Part shown: piece after piece, positions 41,967 through 51,494 of the stretch
Position numbering within the stretch: position 1 is the stretch's first letter
Layout: every line of letters begins with the position of its first letter
Assembly (NCBI RefSeq): GCF_900109265.1
Contig: NZ_FNZM01000009.1
Coordinates: 248,001 to 312,000 of the forward strand
DNA: 64,000 nucleotides
Origin: Paraburkholderia tropica
Lineage (GTDB): Bacteria > Pseudomonadota > Gammaproteobacteria > Burkholderiales > Burkholderiaceae
Direction: 5' to 3'
Program-made: the position numbers and the translations under genes
The notes under the pieces: model-generated
The model's database searches: none
Told to the model about the DNA's origin: nothing
Seen by the model: the letters and a program-made list of their open reading frames with translations, nothing else

Positions 41967-42737
41967 GTGACGCATCCCAACGAGCTGCCGCTTTCACCGC
42001 TTTCCGCGCTGCAATTCTATGCAACGGCGCCTTACCCCTGCAGTTATCTGGAGGGGCGCATCGCGCGCTCGCAAGTCGCCACGCCGAGCCACCTGATCAA
42101 CTCCGACGTCTACACCGATCTCGTGAAAGCGGGCTTTCGCCGCTCGGGCGTCTTCACCTATCGGCCCTATTGCGACGGCTGCCGCGCCTGCGTGCCGGTG
42201 CGCGTGCCGGTCGAGCGCTTCACGCCGCGCCGCACGCAGCGGCGCACCTGGAAGCAGCACGGCGCGCTCGTCGCGACCGTCGCGCCGCTGCATTACGACG
42301 AAGCGCACTACGCGCTGTACATGCGCTACCAGTCGGCGCGCCACGCGGGCGGCGGCATGGACCGCGACAGCCGCGACCAGTACGAGCAGTTCCTGCTGCA
42401 AAGCCGGATCAACTCGCGCCTCGTCGAGTTTCGCGAGCCCGATCCGCAACAGCCCGACGAGCCCGGCACGCTGCGCATGGTCAGCATGATCGACATCCTC
42501 GGCGACGGCCTCTCGTCGGTCTATACGTTCTTCGAGCCCGACGATCCGCACGCGAGCTACGGCACCTACAACATCCTCTGGCAGATCGAGCAGGCACGCA
42601 GCCTTCAACTGCCTTACGTCTACCTCGGCTACTGGATTCGCGAAAGTCCCAAGATGGCGTACAAGGCGCGTTTTCAGCCGCTCGAAGGGCTTTTCGACGG
42701 CGTCTGGCGCGCGCTCGATCCGGTGCCCGAGCGTTAG
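41967..42737 (+). CDS. bpt: Aspartate/glutamate leucyltransferase Bpt
   Basis: It transfers Leu to proteins beginning with Asp or Glu, the other bacterial N-degron branch. It has 256 residues from a GTG start at 41967 (MTHPNELPLSPLSALQFYATAPYPCSYL); GAGAG lies upstream and no better ATG is in frame. The family Cys pairs are in YPCSYLEG and YCDGCRACVPVRV. IDILGDGLSSVYTFFEPD and LGYWIRESPKMAYKARFQPLE are also diagnostic. It lies between aat and pyrD, an order common in betaproteobacteria. Confidence 0.96.
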   Translation: MTHPNELPLSPLSALQFYATAPYPCSYLEGRIARSQVATPSHLINSDVYTDLVKAGFRRSGVFTYRPYCDGCRACVPVRVPVERFTPRRTQRRTWKQHGALVATVAPLHYDEAHYALYMRYQSARHAGGGMDRDSRDQYEQFLLQSRINSRLVEFREPDPQQPDEPGTLRMVSMIDILGDGLSSVYTFFEPDDPHASYGTYNILWQIEQARSLQLPYVYLGYWIRESPKMAYKARFQPLEGLFDGVWRALDPVPER

Positions 42738-42872
42738 GAGACGGCCGCCGCGCGGCCTCGCGCGCGCGTTTTTGCCGCCACGCGCGCCATGCGCCCGTTC
42801 AGCCGCCTCCCTCGCCCGGCTTTCTCGCTAAAATAGCGGGTTCCCATTTTCCGGCGCGCGCGCCTTCCTCCC

Positions 42873-43907
42873 GTGTTCAGTACCCTTTATCCGTTCGTTC
42901 GCGACCAGCTCTTCCGCATGGACGCCGAAGACGCCCACCATCTCTCGCTGCGCATGATCGGCGCCGCGGGCCGCACCGGCATGGCCGGCCTGCTTGCGCC
43001 GCGCGTCCCGGATTCGCCGCGCACGGTGATGGGTCTCACGTTCCGCAACCCGGTGGGTCTCGCCGCGGGTCTCGACAAGGAAGGCGCCGCCATCGACGGA
43101 TTCGCCGCGCTGGGCTTCGGCTTCATCGAGGTGGGCACGGTCACGCCGCGTCCGCAGCCGGGCAATCCGCGTCCGCGCATTTTCCGTCTGCCCGAGGCGG
43201 GCGGCATCATCAACCGGATGGGTTTCAACAACCACGGCGTCGAGCAGTTCGTGAAGAACGTGCAGGCCGCGCGTTATCGCGGCATTCTCGGCCTGAACAT
43301 CGGCAAGAACGCCGATACGCCGATCGAGCGCGCCGCCGACGATTACCTGTTCTGCCTCGAACGCGTCTATCCGTTCGCGAGCTACGTGACGATCAATATT
43401 TCGTCGCCGAACACGAAGAACCTGCGTCAGCTGCAAGGCGGCGGCGAACTCGACGCCCTGCTCGCGGCGCTCAAGGACAAGCAGCAGCGTCTGGCCGACA
43501 TGCACGGCAAGCTCGTGCCGCTCGCGCTCAAGATCGCTCCCGATCTCGACGACGAACAGGTCAAGGAGATCGCCGACACGCTGCTGCGCCACAAGATCGA
43601 AGGCGTGATCGCCACCAACACCACGCTCTCGCGCGCGGCCGTCGAAGGCCTGCCGAACGCCGCCGAGACCGGCGGTCTGTCGGGCCGTCCGGTGTTCGAC
43701 GCGTCGAACGAGGTGATCCGCAAGCTGCGCGCCGAACTCGGCGAGCAGGTGCCGATTATCGGCGTGGGCGGCATTTTCTCGGGCGAGGACGCGCGCGCGA
43801 AGATCGCCGCGGGCGCCGCGCTCGTGCAGGTCTACACCGGCTTCATCTATCGCGGTCCGGCGCTCGTTGCCGAATGCGCGCGGGCGCTGGCCTCGGGCCG
43901 CGCCTGA
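42873..43907 (+). CDS. pyrD: Dihydroorotate dehydrogenase (quinone), class 2
   Basis: A membrane-bound flavoenzyme that oxidises dihydroorotate to orotate in pyrimidine synthesis, passing electrons to quinone. It has 344 residues with a GTG start at 42873 (MFSTLYPFVRDQLFRMDAEDAHHLSLRM, the quinone-channel helices of class 2). Motifs are NPVGLAAGLDKEGAAIDGF, EVGTVTPRPQPGNPRPRIFRL, NISSPNTKNLRQLQ (catalytic Ser) and GVGGIFSGEDARAKIAAGA. A TAAAAT box (42829-42834), inside CGCTA-AAA-TAGCG, may be the -10 of its promoter. Confidence 0.97.
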   Translation: MFSTLYPFVRDQLFRMDAEDAHHLSLRMIGAAGRTGMAGLLAPRVPDSPRTVMGLTFRNPVGLAAGLDKEGAAIDGFAALGFGFIEVGTVTPRPQPGNPRPRIFRLPEAGGIINRMGFNNHGVEQFVKNVQAARYRGILGLNIGKNADTPIERAADDYLFCLERVYPFASYVTINISSPNTKNLRQLQGGGELDALLAALKDKQQRLADMHGKLVPLALKIAPDLDDEQVKEIADTLLRHKIEGVIATNTTLSRAAVEGLPNAAETGGLSGRPVFDASNEVIRKLRAELGEQVPIIGVGGIFSGEDARAKIAAGAALVQVYTGFIYRGPALVAECARALASGRA

Positions 43908-44060
43908 GGCTATAGTTTCTGACTCAGTATTTCCGGCCATGCGCGGCGCTTCGGAGGCGTCGCCCGGCCTGAAAGCGGCAGCCCTCCCGATCGCCTCGCC
44001 AGGCGCGCGCCATCCAGCGCCGGGAAGGCCGCCACATCGCAGCAAAACAAGAGGAAAACA

Positions 44061-44858
44061 ATGAAAGCATCCTTGCTGAAGAAGCTCCTTGCCGTCGCTC
44101 TCGTCGGTGTTTCGTTTGTCGCGGCGAGCGCCCACGCCGAGGACCTGCTCGACCAGGCGAAGGCGCGCGGCACGCTGCGCATCGGCCTCGAAGGCACCTT
44201 CCCGCCGTTCAACTCGAAGGCGCCCAACGGCGAGCTGGTCGGCTACGACGTCGACATCGCGCGCGCCGTGGCCGCGAAGATGGGCCTGAAGCCCGAGTTC
44301 GTCACGACCGAGTGGAGCGGCATCATCGCCGGTCTGCAGGCAGGCAAGTTCGACGTGATCGTCAACCAGGTCGGCATCACCGACCAGCGCAAGGCCGTGC
44401 TCGACTTCTCGCCGGCGTACACGTACTCGGCGGCGCAGCTCATCCAGCGCAAGGACGACACGCGCCAGTTCAAGTCGCTCGACGACCTCAAGGGCAAGAA
44501 GCTCGGCGTCGGTCTGGGCACGAACTATATGGACATGGCCAAGTCGGTGCCGGGCATCGACGTGAAGACCTATCCGGGCGCGCCCGAGTATCTGCGCGAC
44601 CTGGCCGCCGGCCGTCTGGACGCGGCGCTCAACGACCGCCTGATGCTCGCGTACCTGCTGAAGAACTCGCAGCTGCCGCTGCGCACGGGTTCGATCGTCG
44701 GTGACGGCAACCCGTCGGGCATTCCGTTCAAGAAGGGCAATCCGAAGTTCGCCAAGGCGATCGACGACGCGATGACGCAACTCGAAGCCGACGGCACTTT
44801 CGCGAAGATCTCCGACAAATGGTTCGGCATCGACGTGACCAAACCGGTCACGAAGTAA
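44061..44858 (+). CDS. tcyJ: L-cystine-type periplasmic binding protein (TcyJ/FliY-like)
   Basis: A solute-binding protein of a polar amino-acid importer. It has 265 residues, a signal peptide of about 26 (MKASLLKKLLAVALVGVSFVAASAHA) and the family-3 binding fold. RGTLRIGLEGTFPPFNSK, NQVGITDQRKAVLDFSPAYTYS, LKGKKLGVGLGTNY and the end ISDKWFGIDVTKP strongly resemble E. coli TcyJ (FliY), so cystine is the likely ligand. AGAGGA precedes ATG. A strong hairpin at 44934-44965 separates it from the permease gene. No ATPase gene is adjacent. Confidence 0.87.
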   Translation: MKASLLKKLLAVALVGVSFVAASAHAEDLLDQAKARGTLRIGLEGTFPPFNSKAPNGELVGYDVDIARAVAAKMGLKPEFVTTEWSGIIAGLQAGKFDVIVNQVGITDQRKAVLDFSPAYTYSAAQLIQRKDDTRQFKSLDDLKGKKLGVGLGTNYMDMAKSVPGIDVKTYPGAPEYLRDLAAGRLDAALNDRLMLAYLLKNSQLPLRTGSIVGDGNPSGIPFKKGNPKFAKAIDDAMTQLEADGTFAKISDKWFGIDVTKPVTK

Positions 44859-44933
44859 CGGCGTCCGGCGCCTTGCGCAACGTGCCCGACGTGCGGCTCG
44901 CCGCGCGGGTATCGTGCGCAAGGTGATGCGCGC

Positions 44934-44965
44934 GGGGCGGCATCGCACGATGCCGCCCCTTGTTA
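44934..44965 (+). terminator. Hairpin between the binding-protein and permease genes
   Basis: GGGGCGGCATCG and CGATGCCGCCCC form a perfect 12-bp inverted repeat, followed by TTGTTATTT. It probably stops most transcripts after the binding-protein gene. Confidence 0.75.
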
Positions 44966-45016
44966 TTTCACGGCGCTCCTCGCGCCCCTAACCCGCGTCT
45001 CGCGCGCGTTTTCCCC

Positions 45017-45676
45017 ATGCCCATCTACACGCTCATCATCCAGTCGCTGCCGGTGCTCGCGCAGGGCGCGGTGCTGACGATCAAATTCGCCATCCTGTCG
45101 ATGATCTTCGGTCTCATCGGCGGCGCCGTGCTCGCGCTCATGGGCATCAGCACGAACCGCGCGTTTCCCGTGATCGCGCGCGTGTACGTGAGCATCATGC
45201 GCGGCACCCCGCTGCTCGTGCAGATCTTCGTGATTTACTACGGATTGCCAAGCATCGGCATTTCGCTCGATCCGACGCCGGCCGGCGTGATCGCACTCTC
45301 CGCGAACGTGGCGGCGTATCTCTCGGAGAGCATGCGCGGCGCGATTCTGGGCATTCATCACGGCCAATGGCTCGCGGCCTACAGTCTCGGCCTCTCGCGC
45401 CGCCAGACGCTGCGCTACGTGATCGCGCCGCAGGCGCTGCGCATTGCCGTGCCGAGCCTCTCGAACAGCCTCATCAGCCTGATCAAGGACACCTCGCTCG
45501 TGTCGGTGATCACGGTGACGGAGCTGCTGCGCAGCGCGCAGGAAATCATCGCCTCGACCTATCAGCCGCTGCCGCTCTATCTCGCCGCCGCCGCGGTGTA
45601 CTGGGTGCTGTGCCAGATCCTCGAATGGGTCCAGCACTGGTACGAAAAGCGCCTCGCGCTGCCTTCGCGGCACTGA
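45017..45676 (+). CDS. tcyL: Cystine-type amino-acid ABC permease (TcyL/YecS-like)
   Basis: The membrane subunit, 219 residues from ATG at 45017 (MPIYTLIIQSLPVLAQGAVLTIKFAILSMIFGL). The motifs YVSIMRGTPLLVQIFVIYYGLPSIGI and the EAA loop GQWLAAYSLGLSRRQTLRYVIAPQALRIAVPSLSNSLISLIKDTSL (in parts) are those of E. coli TcyL (YecS). It follows tcyJ by 158 bp. The partner ATPase (TcyN) is not encoded here: the next gene downstream is an oxidoreductase on the other strand. Confidence 0.88.
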   Translation: MPIYTLIIQSLPVLAQGAVLTIKFAILSMIFGLIGGAVLALMGISTNRAFPVIARVYVSIMRGTPLLVQIFVIYYGLPSIGISLDPTPAGVIALSANVAAYLSESMRGAILGIHHGQWLAAYSLGLSRRQTLRYVIAPQALRIAVPSLSNSLISLIKDTSLVSVITVTELLRSAQEIIASTYQPLPLYLAAAAVYWVLCQILEWVQHWYEKRLALPSRH

Positions 45677-45740
45677 GGAATCGCTACACGCACGCGCCGT
45701 GCATGTCACGCGGCGCGGCGCGCCCGCCTCCGCATTCGCC

Positions 45741-46718
45741 TCACTCGCAGGCGAACTTCAGGCCGAGCGCCGCGCGCGCCGAATCGGCCATCGCGATCAT
45801 GCGCCGCGACGTCTCGTGCGGCAGGATCGGACTCTCCAGCGCGCCCTCGCGCAACAGCTCGCAGAAGTGCGCGGTCTCGTAGTTGAGGCCGCCGCCGTCG
45901 AAAGGCTCGTCCAGCTCCGCCACGCGGCCATCCACGTAACGAATGGTCGCGCGCACCGGATTCCACCAGTTCGCGTGGATCGTCACGTTGCCGAGCGGGC
46001 CCGCCAGCAGCGCGTCGCCGTATCCGTGCAGATCGAGTCCGCAAAAAAGCTGCGCGATACCGTTTTCATGCTGGCAATTCAGGCTCGCAAAGGTGTCCAC
46101 GCCGGTCGCGCCGAGCCGCCCGAAGGTCTGCACCTCGCGCGGCGCGCCGAGCCAGTCCACGGCGAGAAACATCTCGTACACGCCGATGTCGAGCAGCGCG
46201 CCGCCTGCATGCTCGAACGAGAACGACGGATGATCGGCGGGCACGTTGGCCACCGAGCAGCCCGCGCGCACGAGGCCGACGGGACCGATCGGATCCGCTT
46301 CCAGATGGGCGCGCAAGGCGCGATACAGCGGATAGAACGGCGGCTTCATCGCTTCCATGAAAAGACGCCTGGCCGCGCGCGCGGCGTCGAGCACGCGCTC
46401 GAGCTGCGTGACGTTCACGGTGGCGGGTTTCTCGCAGAGCACCGGCACACCGGCTTCGAGCGCGGCAATCGCGTAGTGCGCGTGGCTGTCCTGCATGGTG
46501 GCGATATAGACCGCGTCGATGCCGCTCGCGAGCAAGGCCTCGAAGCTCTCGCAAGCCGTTGCGCCGAACTCGCCGGCGAGCGCTTCGGCGGGCGCCGCGC
46601 GTCGCGACCATACCGCGCTCACACGTGCGTCGCGCACGTGCTCCACGCCCTGCGCGAAGCGCCGCGCAATGCGGCCCGCGCCCACGATGCCCCAACGGAT
46701 CGTCTGAATCTCGCTCAT
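45741..46718 (-). CDS. Gfo/Idh/MocA-family oxidoreductase
   Basis: An NAD(P)-dependent dehydrogenase, probably of a sugar or inositol derivative. It has 325 residues. The Rossmann start TIRWGIVGAGRIARRFAQGVEHV and the hallmark CEKPA (in GVPVLCEKPATVNVTQLERVL) are present. HYAIAALEAG precedes it, and the C-terminal domain includes GGALLDIGVYEMFLAVDWLG. A ribosome site GGGAGAGGG precedes ATG. A FadR-type regulator is encoded next on the same strand (277 bp apart going upstream). The natural substrate cannot be named. Confidence 0.88.
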   Translation of the reverse strand: MSEIQTIRWGIVGAGRIARRFAQGVEHVRDARVSAVWSRRAAPAEALAGEFGATACESFEALLASGIDAVYIATMQDSHAHYAIAALEAGVPVLCEKPATVNVTQLERVLDAARAARRLFMEAMKPPFYPLYRALRAHLEADPIGPVGLVRAGCSVANVPADHPSFSFEHAGGALLDIGVYEMFLAVDWLGAPREVQTFGRLGATGVDTFASLNCQHENGIAQLFCGLDLHGYGDALLAGPLGNVTIHANWWNPVRATIRYVDGRVAELDEPFDGGGLNYETAHFCELLREGALESPILPHETSRRMIAMADSARAALGLKFACE

Positions 46719-46920
46719 GCGTCGCCCTCTCCCGTTCTGTCGCTCTAACGCTGCGTCGATATGTCGCGCGCTCGAAGCTCAGGACGATACCGGCTCGCGC
46801 GCGGGAGAGCAAATCGACGCGCCGTGCATGTCACGCGCGGGAAAGACGCAAAAGACGCAAAACCCGGCCGCGCGATGCGGGGCCGGGTTCGAGGCGAAGC
46901 GAAACTTCAAACGGCCGCGT

Positions 46921-47643
46921 TCAGCGCGGCTGCTCGATCGCTTCCTGAGTCAGCGCGTGATGCAGTTCGTCGGCGGTGAATTCGATCATCGCGGCGGCCG
47001 CGGCCTGCGCTTCCTGCGGCGCGCGCCGCTCGATCGCGTCGACCACGCGTCCATGTCCGGCGACGATGTTCGCCCAGCCGCCGTCGCGTTCACTGACGAT
47101 CGGATTCACGAGCGACAGCGCGCCGCGAATGATCGCCGCCATCTGCTGATAGAACTGATTGCCGCTCGCCGCCAGAATGCGCGTGTGCAGTAACGTGTCG
47201 GCGGCCTGGCAGCCCGCGTCGCCGGGACTCGTCTGGCTGAGCGCTTCGTAGGCGTCGCGAATGCCCGCGAGATCCGCGGCGCTCGCGCGTTCGGCGGCCA
47301 GCGCGCAGGCTGCGGGCTCGATCAGCGCGCGAAACTCGATCACGTCGCGCAAGAACGTCTTGTCGGGCTTCGCGCGAAAGCGCCAGCTCACCACGTCCTC
47401 GTCGATCATGCGCCAGTCGCGCATCGGCCGTATGCGTGTGCCGATCTTCGGACGCACGTCGAGCATGTGCCGCGCGAGCAGCATCGACAGCGCTTCGCGC
47501 ATGACGGTGCGGCTTACGTCGAACTCTTTCGACAACACGTCCTGCGGCGGCAGAATCGCGCCGTAACGTTCCTCGACTATGCCCGAGATCAGGCCATCCA
47601 TGACCTTGCTCACCAGCGATCGTTCTTTGTTTCCCAGTTCCAT
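46921..47643 (-). CDS. FadR/GntR-family regulator
   Basis: A regulator of 240 residues from ATG at 47643 (MELGNKERSLVSKVMDGLISGIVEERYGA). The winged helix covers residues 8-75 (LPPQDVLSKEFDVSRTVMREALSMLLARHMLDVRPKIGTRIRP in part). The FCD ligand domain follows, with FRALIEPAACALAAERASAADL and the metal-binding His residues expected in HTRILAASGN and AGHGRVVDAIERR. Members of this subgroup often control sugar-acid catabolism. It may control the downstream oxidoreductase gene. Confidence 0.9.
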   Translation of the reverse strand: MELGNKERSLVSKVMDGLISGIVEERYGAILPPQDVLSKEFDVSRTVMREALSMLLARHMLDVRPKIGTRIRPMRDWRMIDEDVVSWRFRAKPDKTFLRDVIEFRALIEPAACALAAERASAADLAGIRDAYEALSQTSPGDAGCQAADTLLHTRILAASGNQFYQQMAAIIRGALSLVNPIVSERDGGWANIVAGHGRVVDAIERRAPQEAQAAAAAMIEFTADELHHALTQEAIEQPR

Positions 47644-48039
47644 GACCCCTCCCCCCGATGCGGCGTTATCGCCCTGTTTGCCGGTTACTGCACGGGCCCT
47701 CAAGCTGCGTCGATCTCAAGCGTACGTTGCCATGCGTATTGCATATCTCGCCAGCCAGGATATTTCCTGACATGAAAGGCCTACGTTTCACGCCCTATTC
47801 GATCCAGATCTCGAAAGCACACTGCAATTGGCCCTTCGGTTGCCCGATTGTTTTGTTTTGAAGTTATTCGTCGTCGTTTTCGTCTGTCGTCTGTATGAAG
47901 CACCCGCTTACACCTGGGCGGCAACGCGGCGCGCGTCTGTGCATATGCAGCGATGCGCGCCGCCGTCCTCAGCGAGGCTTCATTCATGGGCCCTTCTTGA
48001 TGCACGTTGCTCGACGCGAGTTGCGTGCGCCGCTCAATC
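47644..48039. other. Gene-free stretch between the FadR-type regulator and manC
   Basis: These 396 bp contain no gene I can support. ATGC-GTATT-GCAT at 47732-47744 is an interrupted palindrome about 90 bp upstream of the regulator start, a possible operator. No clear terminator of manC is visible. Confidence 0.5.
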
Positions 48040-49626
48040 TCAGCTACGCGTGACGAGAGCCGGCGCGCGGCCGTACTGATCGTCGAAGCGCACGATGTCG
48101 TCTTCGCCGAGATAGCCGCCCGACTGCACCTCGATGATTTCAAGCGGCGTCTTGCCCGGATTCTCGAGGCGATGCTTCACGCCGAGCGGGATATAGGTCG
48201 ATTCGTTTTCCGAAAGCAGGAACACCTCGTCGCCGCGCGTGACGCGCGCCGTGCCGCGCACGACCACCCAGTGCTCCGCGCGGTGGTGATGCATCTGCAG
48301 CGACAGCACGCCGCCCGGCTTCACGACGATGCGCTTGACCTGGAAGCGTTCGCCGCGATCGATCGAGTCGTAGCAGCCCCACGGACGCTCCACGCGCCGA
48401 TGGTGCTGCGCTTCCTCGCCGCGCTGCGCCTTGAGCTTGCCGACGATCGCCTTGACGTTCTGCACGCGATCCTTGGCCGCGACCAGCACCGCATCGGCGG
48501 TCTCCACCACCACCACGCCGTGCACACCCACGCAGGCGACCAGCCGGCCGTCCGAATGCGCGAAGGTTTCGGTCGAGTCTTCGAACAGCACGCGGCCGCG
48601 CGCGACGTTGCCCGCCGCGTCCTTCTGCGAGACCTGCCAGACGGCGTCCCACGCGCCCACATCCGACCAGCCCGCGACGAGCGGCACGACCACGCCCGCG
48701 AGACGCGCGTCGGCGCCGATGGACTCCATTACCGCGTAGTCGATCGAGTCGGACGGACAGGCGGCGAGCGTCGCCGCATCGAGATGCACGGCGCCGTCGG
48801 CGTCGACGGCCGCGCGCTCGAAGGCTTGCGCGCAATGCACGGAGATCTCGGGACGGCAATGCGCGATCGCCGAAAGCCAGACCGAAGCGCGCACGACGAA
48901 GATGCCGCTGTTCCACCAGTAATCGCCGGACGCGACGTAGCTTTCGGCGACGTCCGCGCTGGGCTTTTCGACGAAACGCTCGATCTTGCGCGCGCCGCCC
49001 GCGCCCAGCGCCGCGCCGGCGCCGATATAGCCGTAGCCGGTTTCCGCGCGCGTCGGCGGCACGCCGAGCGTGACGATCGCGCCGCGCGCCGCGTAGGTCA
49101 CGGCCTCTTCGAGCGCGGCGGCGAACGCGTTACGGTCAGCAATCAGATGATCGGCCGGCATGGCGATGAGAATCGGATCGCTGTCGCTGACGGAACCGTC
49201 CGCGCCTGTCGCCGCCGCACTGGCGGCGTGAGCGGCATGCGTCGCGTGGGCGGCCAGCGCGGCCACGGTCAACGCCGGCGCGGTATTGCGCGCAACCGGT
49301 TCGAACACGACACGCGCGGCCATGCCGCTGCGGCCAAGACGGTCGGCGGTCATGTGGCGCAACTCTTCGCTGCTCACCACCAGCGGCGCGGCCTTGCGCA
49401 CGCTGCTGCCGGCGCGCGCATAGAGGCCGTCGAGGCGGCGCACGGTGGCTTCGAGCAGGGACTCGCCGTCGAGCAGGTCGATCAACTGCTTGGGGCAGTG
49501 CTCACGAGAAAGCGGCCACAGCCGCGTGCCCGATCCGCCCGCCAGCACCACCGGCTGGACGACGAGCGCGACTTCGGGTTCATTGGCCGCGGCGATCACG
49601 CCGGCCGGCGTCACGATCTGGTTCAT
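48040..49626 (-). CDS. manC: Mannose-1-phosphate guanylyltransferase / mannose-6-phosphate isomerase
   Basis: A two-domain enzyme making GDP-mannose for exopolysaccharide or LPS. It has 528 residues. The nucleotidyltransferase domain (about 24-350) shows VVLAGGSGTRLWPLSREHCPKQL, AMPADHLIAD, ERFVEKPS and YWWNSGIFVV. The C-terminal cupin isomerase domain (about 390-510) shows RPWGCYDSIDRGERFQVKRIVVKPGG and the metal-binding HHHRAEHWVVVRGTARVTRG. Both activities look intact. The ribosome site GGGGAG precedes ATG. A gene-free region of 841 bp upstream could hold complex control of polysaccharide synthesis. Confidence 0.95.
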   Translation of the reverse strand: MNQIVTPAGVIAAANEPEVALVVQPVVLAGGSGTRLWPLSREHCPKQLIDLLDGESLLEATVRRLDGLYARAGSSVRKAAPLVVSSEELRHMTADRLGRSGMAARVVFEPVARNTAPALTVAALAAHATHAAHAASAAATGADGSVSDSDPILIAMPADHLIADRNAFAAALEEAVTYAARGAIVTLGVPPTRAETGYGYIGAGAALGAGGARKIERFVEKPSADVAESYVASGDYWWNSGIFVVRASVWLSAIAHCRPEISVHCAQAFERAAVDADGAVHLDAATLAACPSDSIDYAVMESIGADARLAGVVVPLVAGWSDVGAWDAVWQVSQKDAAGNVARGRVLFEDSTETFAHSDGRLVACVGVHGVVVVETADAVLVAAKDRVQNVKAIVGKLKAQRGEEAQHHRRVERPWGCYDSIDRGERFQVKRIVVKPGGVLSLQMHHHRAEHWVVVRGTARVTRGDEVFLLSENESTYIPLGVKHRLENPGKTPLEIIEVQSGGYLGEDDIVRFDDQYGRAPALVTRS

Positions 49627-50467
49627 GCGAGAAGCTCCCCGTTCCGAATGCTTCGGTTGTTCCGATACTTCCGTTAACGCTGGTTATGGGTGCACCTCGC
49701 ACCCCCGTTTTCGGATTCCATTGGAACAAAGCGCATCGGACGATTCTGTACGCATACCCACACTGATCGCGCGCTGATGACCCGGCGATACCATCGCCGC
49801 GGTTCGCGTGAGGCGGTCAGGCCGTTGCGCATGCAACCGCGCGTCCGTGTCATGAATGAACGAAGAAAGATGGCAGACGTTGCGAGCCTCACACAGCATG
49901 CGAGGCGCTTATGTGCGCTAGCCCACGTAACGTGACGCGGCGTTACGCGGGTCATGTTTCAGGACCGAACGTTTCCTCGCGCCGCCCTCGCGGTGCAACA
50001 CGGATGAATCAAATCCGCACGCTTTTGCCTGCGCCCGGATGCCGCGCCCCCTTTTTCGATGCGCGCATGTTTCAGCATGGAGTCATTTTTCGCACCCCCT
50101 GCCTGAAGCACGAATACCCAAATAAATTCAAGGATTTACGTCGATATAAAATGCGCGAACCGCGCAAAGCGCAGGCGTAGTCGTCGTACAGAATTGAAAC
50201 AAAAATCCCGCTTTATGCCCCCGTTCTTGCATTGCATCGCCCGCAAAGCCACGCGCCTGAACGATTCGGGGTCATCTGGCACACACCCTGCTTTGAGAGG
50301 TACGCCACACAGGCGTATCGCAGACAACGATCTCGCGAACGACTCGGGACTATGGGGCCGGCAAGCCGAACGCAGAGCCGCTACGGGAAGCGGCAAACAC
50401 AACATGCTCGACAGCCGGAACGAAAAAACATGGGGCGACGAAAGTCGCTTCGCACGAGGACCAAATC
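49627..50467. other. Long gene-free stretch (841 bp) between manC and the Crp-like gene
   Basis: The longest non-coding region of the window, lying between two divergent genes. The open frames in it are short, overlapping and without good starts. Two inverted repeats stand out: CGGCGAT-ACC-ATCGCCG (49783-49799) and CGTAACG / CGTTACG (49926-49947, 8-bp centre, with flanking CC and GG). An AT-rich patch lies at 50110-50152. Confidence 0.55.
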
Positions 50468-51202
50468 ATGTTGACCCTTCAATCAGACCTGCACGGCAAT
50501 CACCTGCTCGGCGCCCTGCCGTCGCACGAATGGCAAGCTCTCGCACCGCATCTCGAACTCGTTCATCTGCGCACCGAACAATTGCTCTGTGACTCCGGCC
50601 AGCGCATTCATCACGTCTACTTTCCGACCACGGCCATCATCTCGATGCTCTCGACGATGGAAGACGGCAGTTCCGTGGAAATCGCCGCCGTCGGCCGCGA
50701 AGGCATGACCGGCGTGCCGGTGCTCACGGGCGGCGAAACCATGCCGAACCGCGTGCAGGTGCAGTGCGCGGGCTTCGCCTACCGCATGAGCGCGCAAAGC
50801 CTCAAGCAACAATTCGCGCGTTCGGACTTCCTGCGTCGCCTGATGCTGCTGTACATGCACGCACTGCTCACGCAGGTCGCGCAAACCGCCGCCTGCAATC
50901 GTCATCACTCGCTGAGCAAGCAACTGTGCCGCTGGCTGCTGATCGAAGTCGATCGCGTGGCCTCGAACGACCTCTCGGTCACGCAGCAACTGATCGCCGA
51001 TATGCTCGGCGTGCGTCGCGAAGGCATCACGGAAGCGGCCGGCAAGCTGCACGACGAAGGCCTGATCCACCATAGCCGCGGCCGTATCCGCATCCTCGAC
51101 CGCAAGGGCCTCGAAGGCCGCGCCTGCGAGTGCTACGGCCTCGTGCGCCGCGAGTTCGACCGCCTGCTGCCGCGTCTGCATCAGGCCGAAACGGTGGAGT
51201 GA
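50468..51202 (+). CDS. Crp/Fnr-family transcription regulator
   Basis: A 244-residue regulator. The N-terminal cyclic-nucleotide-like beta-roll covers about residues 14-130 (HLRTEQLLCDSGQRIHHVYFPTTAIISML...MEDGSSVEIAAVGREGMTGVPVLTGG). The C-terminal winged helix (about 160-220) has LSVTQQLIADMLGVRREGITEAAGKLHDEGLI. The Arg and Ser phosphate-binding residues of true cAMP receptors are not evident, and there is no Fnr-type Cys cluster. It is divergent from manC; control of polysaccharide genes is a guess from position. Confidence 0.9.
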   Translation: MLTLQSDLHGNHLLGALPSHEWQALAPHLELVHLRTEQLLCDSGQRIHHVYFPTTAIISMLSTMEDGSSVEIAAVGREGMTGVPVLTGGETMPNRVQVQCAGFAYRMSAQSLKQQFARSDFLRRLMLLYMHALLTQVAQTAACNRHHSLSKQLCRWLLIEVDRVASNDLSVTQQLIADMLGVRREGITEAAGKLHDEGLIHHSRGRIRILDRKGLEGRACECYGLVRREFDRLLPRLHQAETVE

Positions 51203-51494
51203 CGAAGGGGCGCGCGGCGCGGGCCGCGCGCGGTTCTCGTGAGCCGAAGGATTTCGCGAAACGTGCCCGGGACGGCGCGTTTCGCCTTTTTCCCCGCATG
51301 TCGACGGCACAACGATCGCGCATCCGCTGCTCTCATATTCATCAGGATGCCGAATCAACTGGCGCGTATCGACGCGCATCGATGCACACTTCGCTCCGCC
51401 GGAACCACTAAAACACCATCTTGCGGACGGCGGCGTGACTGACGCCTCGCCACCGCCCTGCCGGCCGATCCCGACGATCAGCCGGACATCGCGA

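Noticed and set aside
42828..44948. 706-codon open frame on the minus strand over pyrD and tcyJ
   Set aside because: It is antisense to two complete genes with ordinary starts and motifs.
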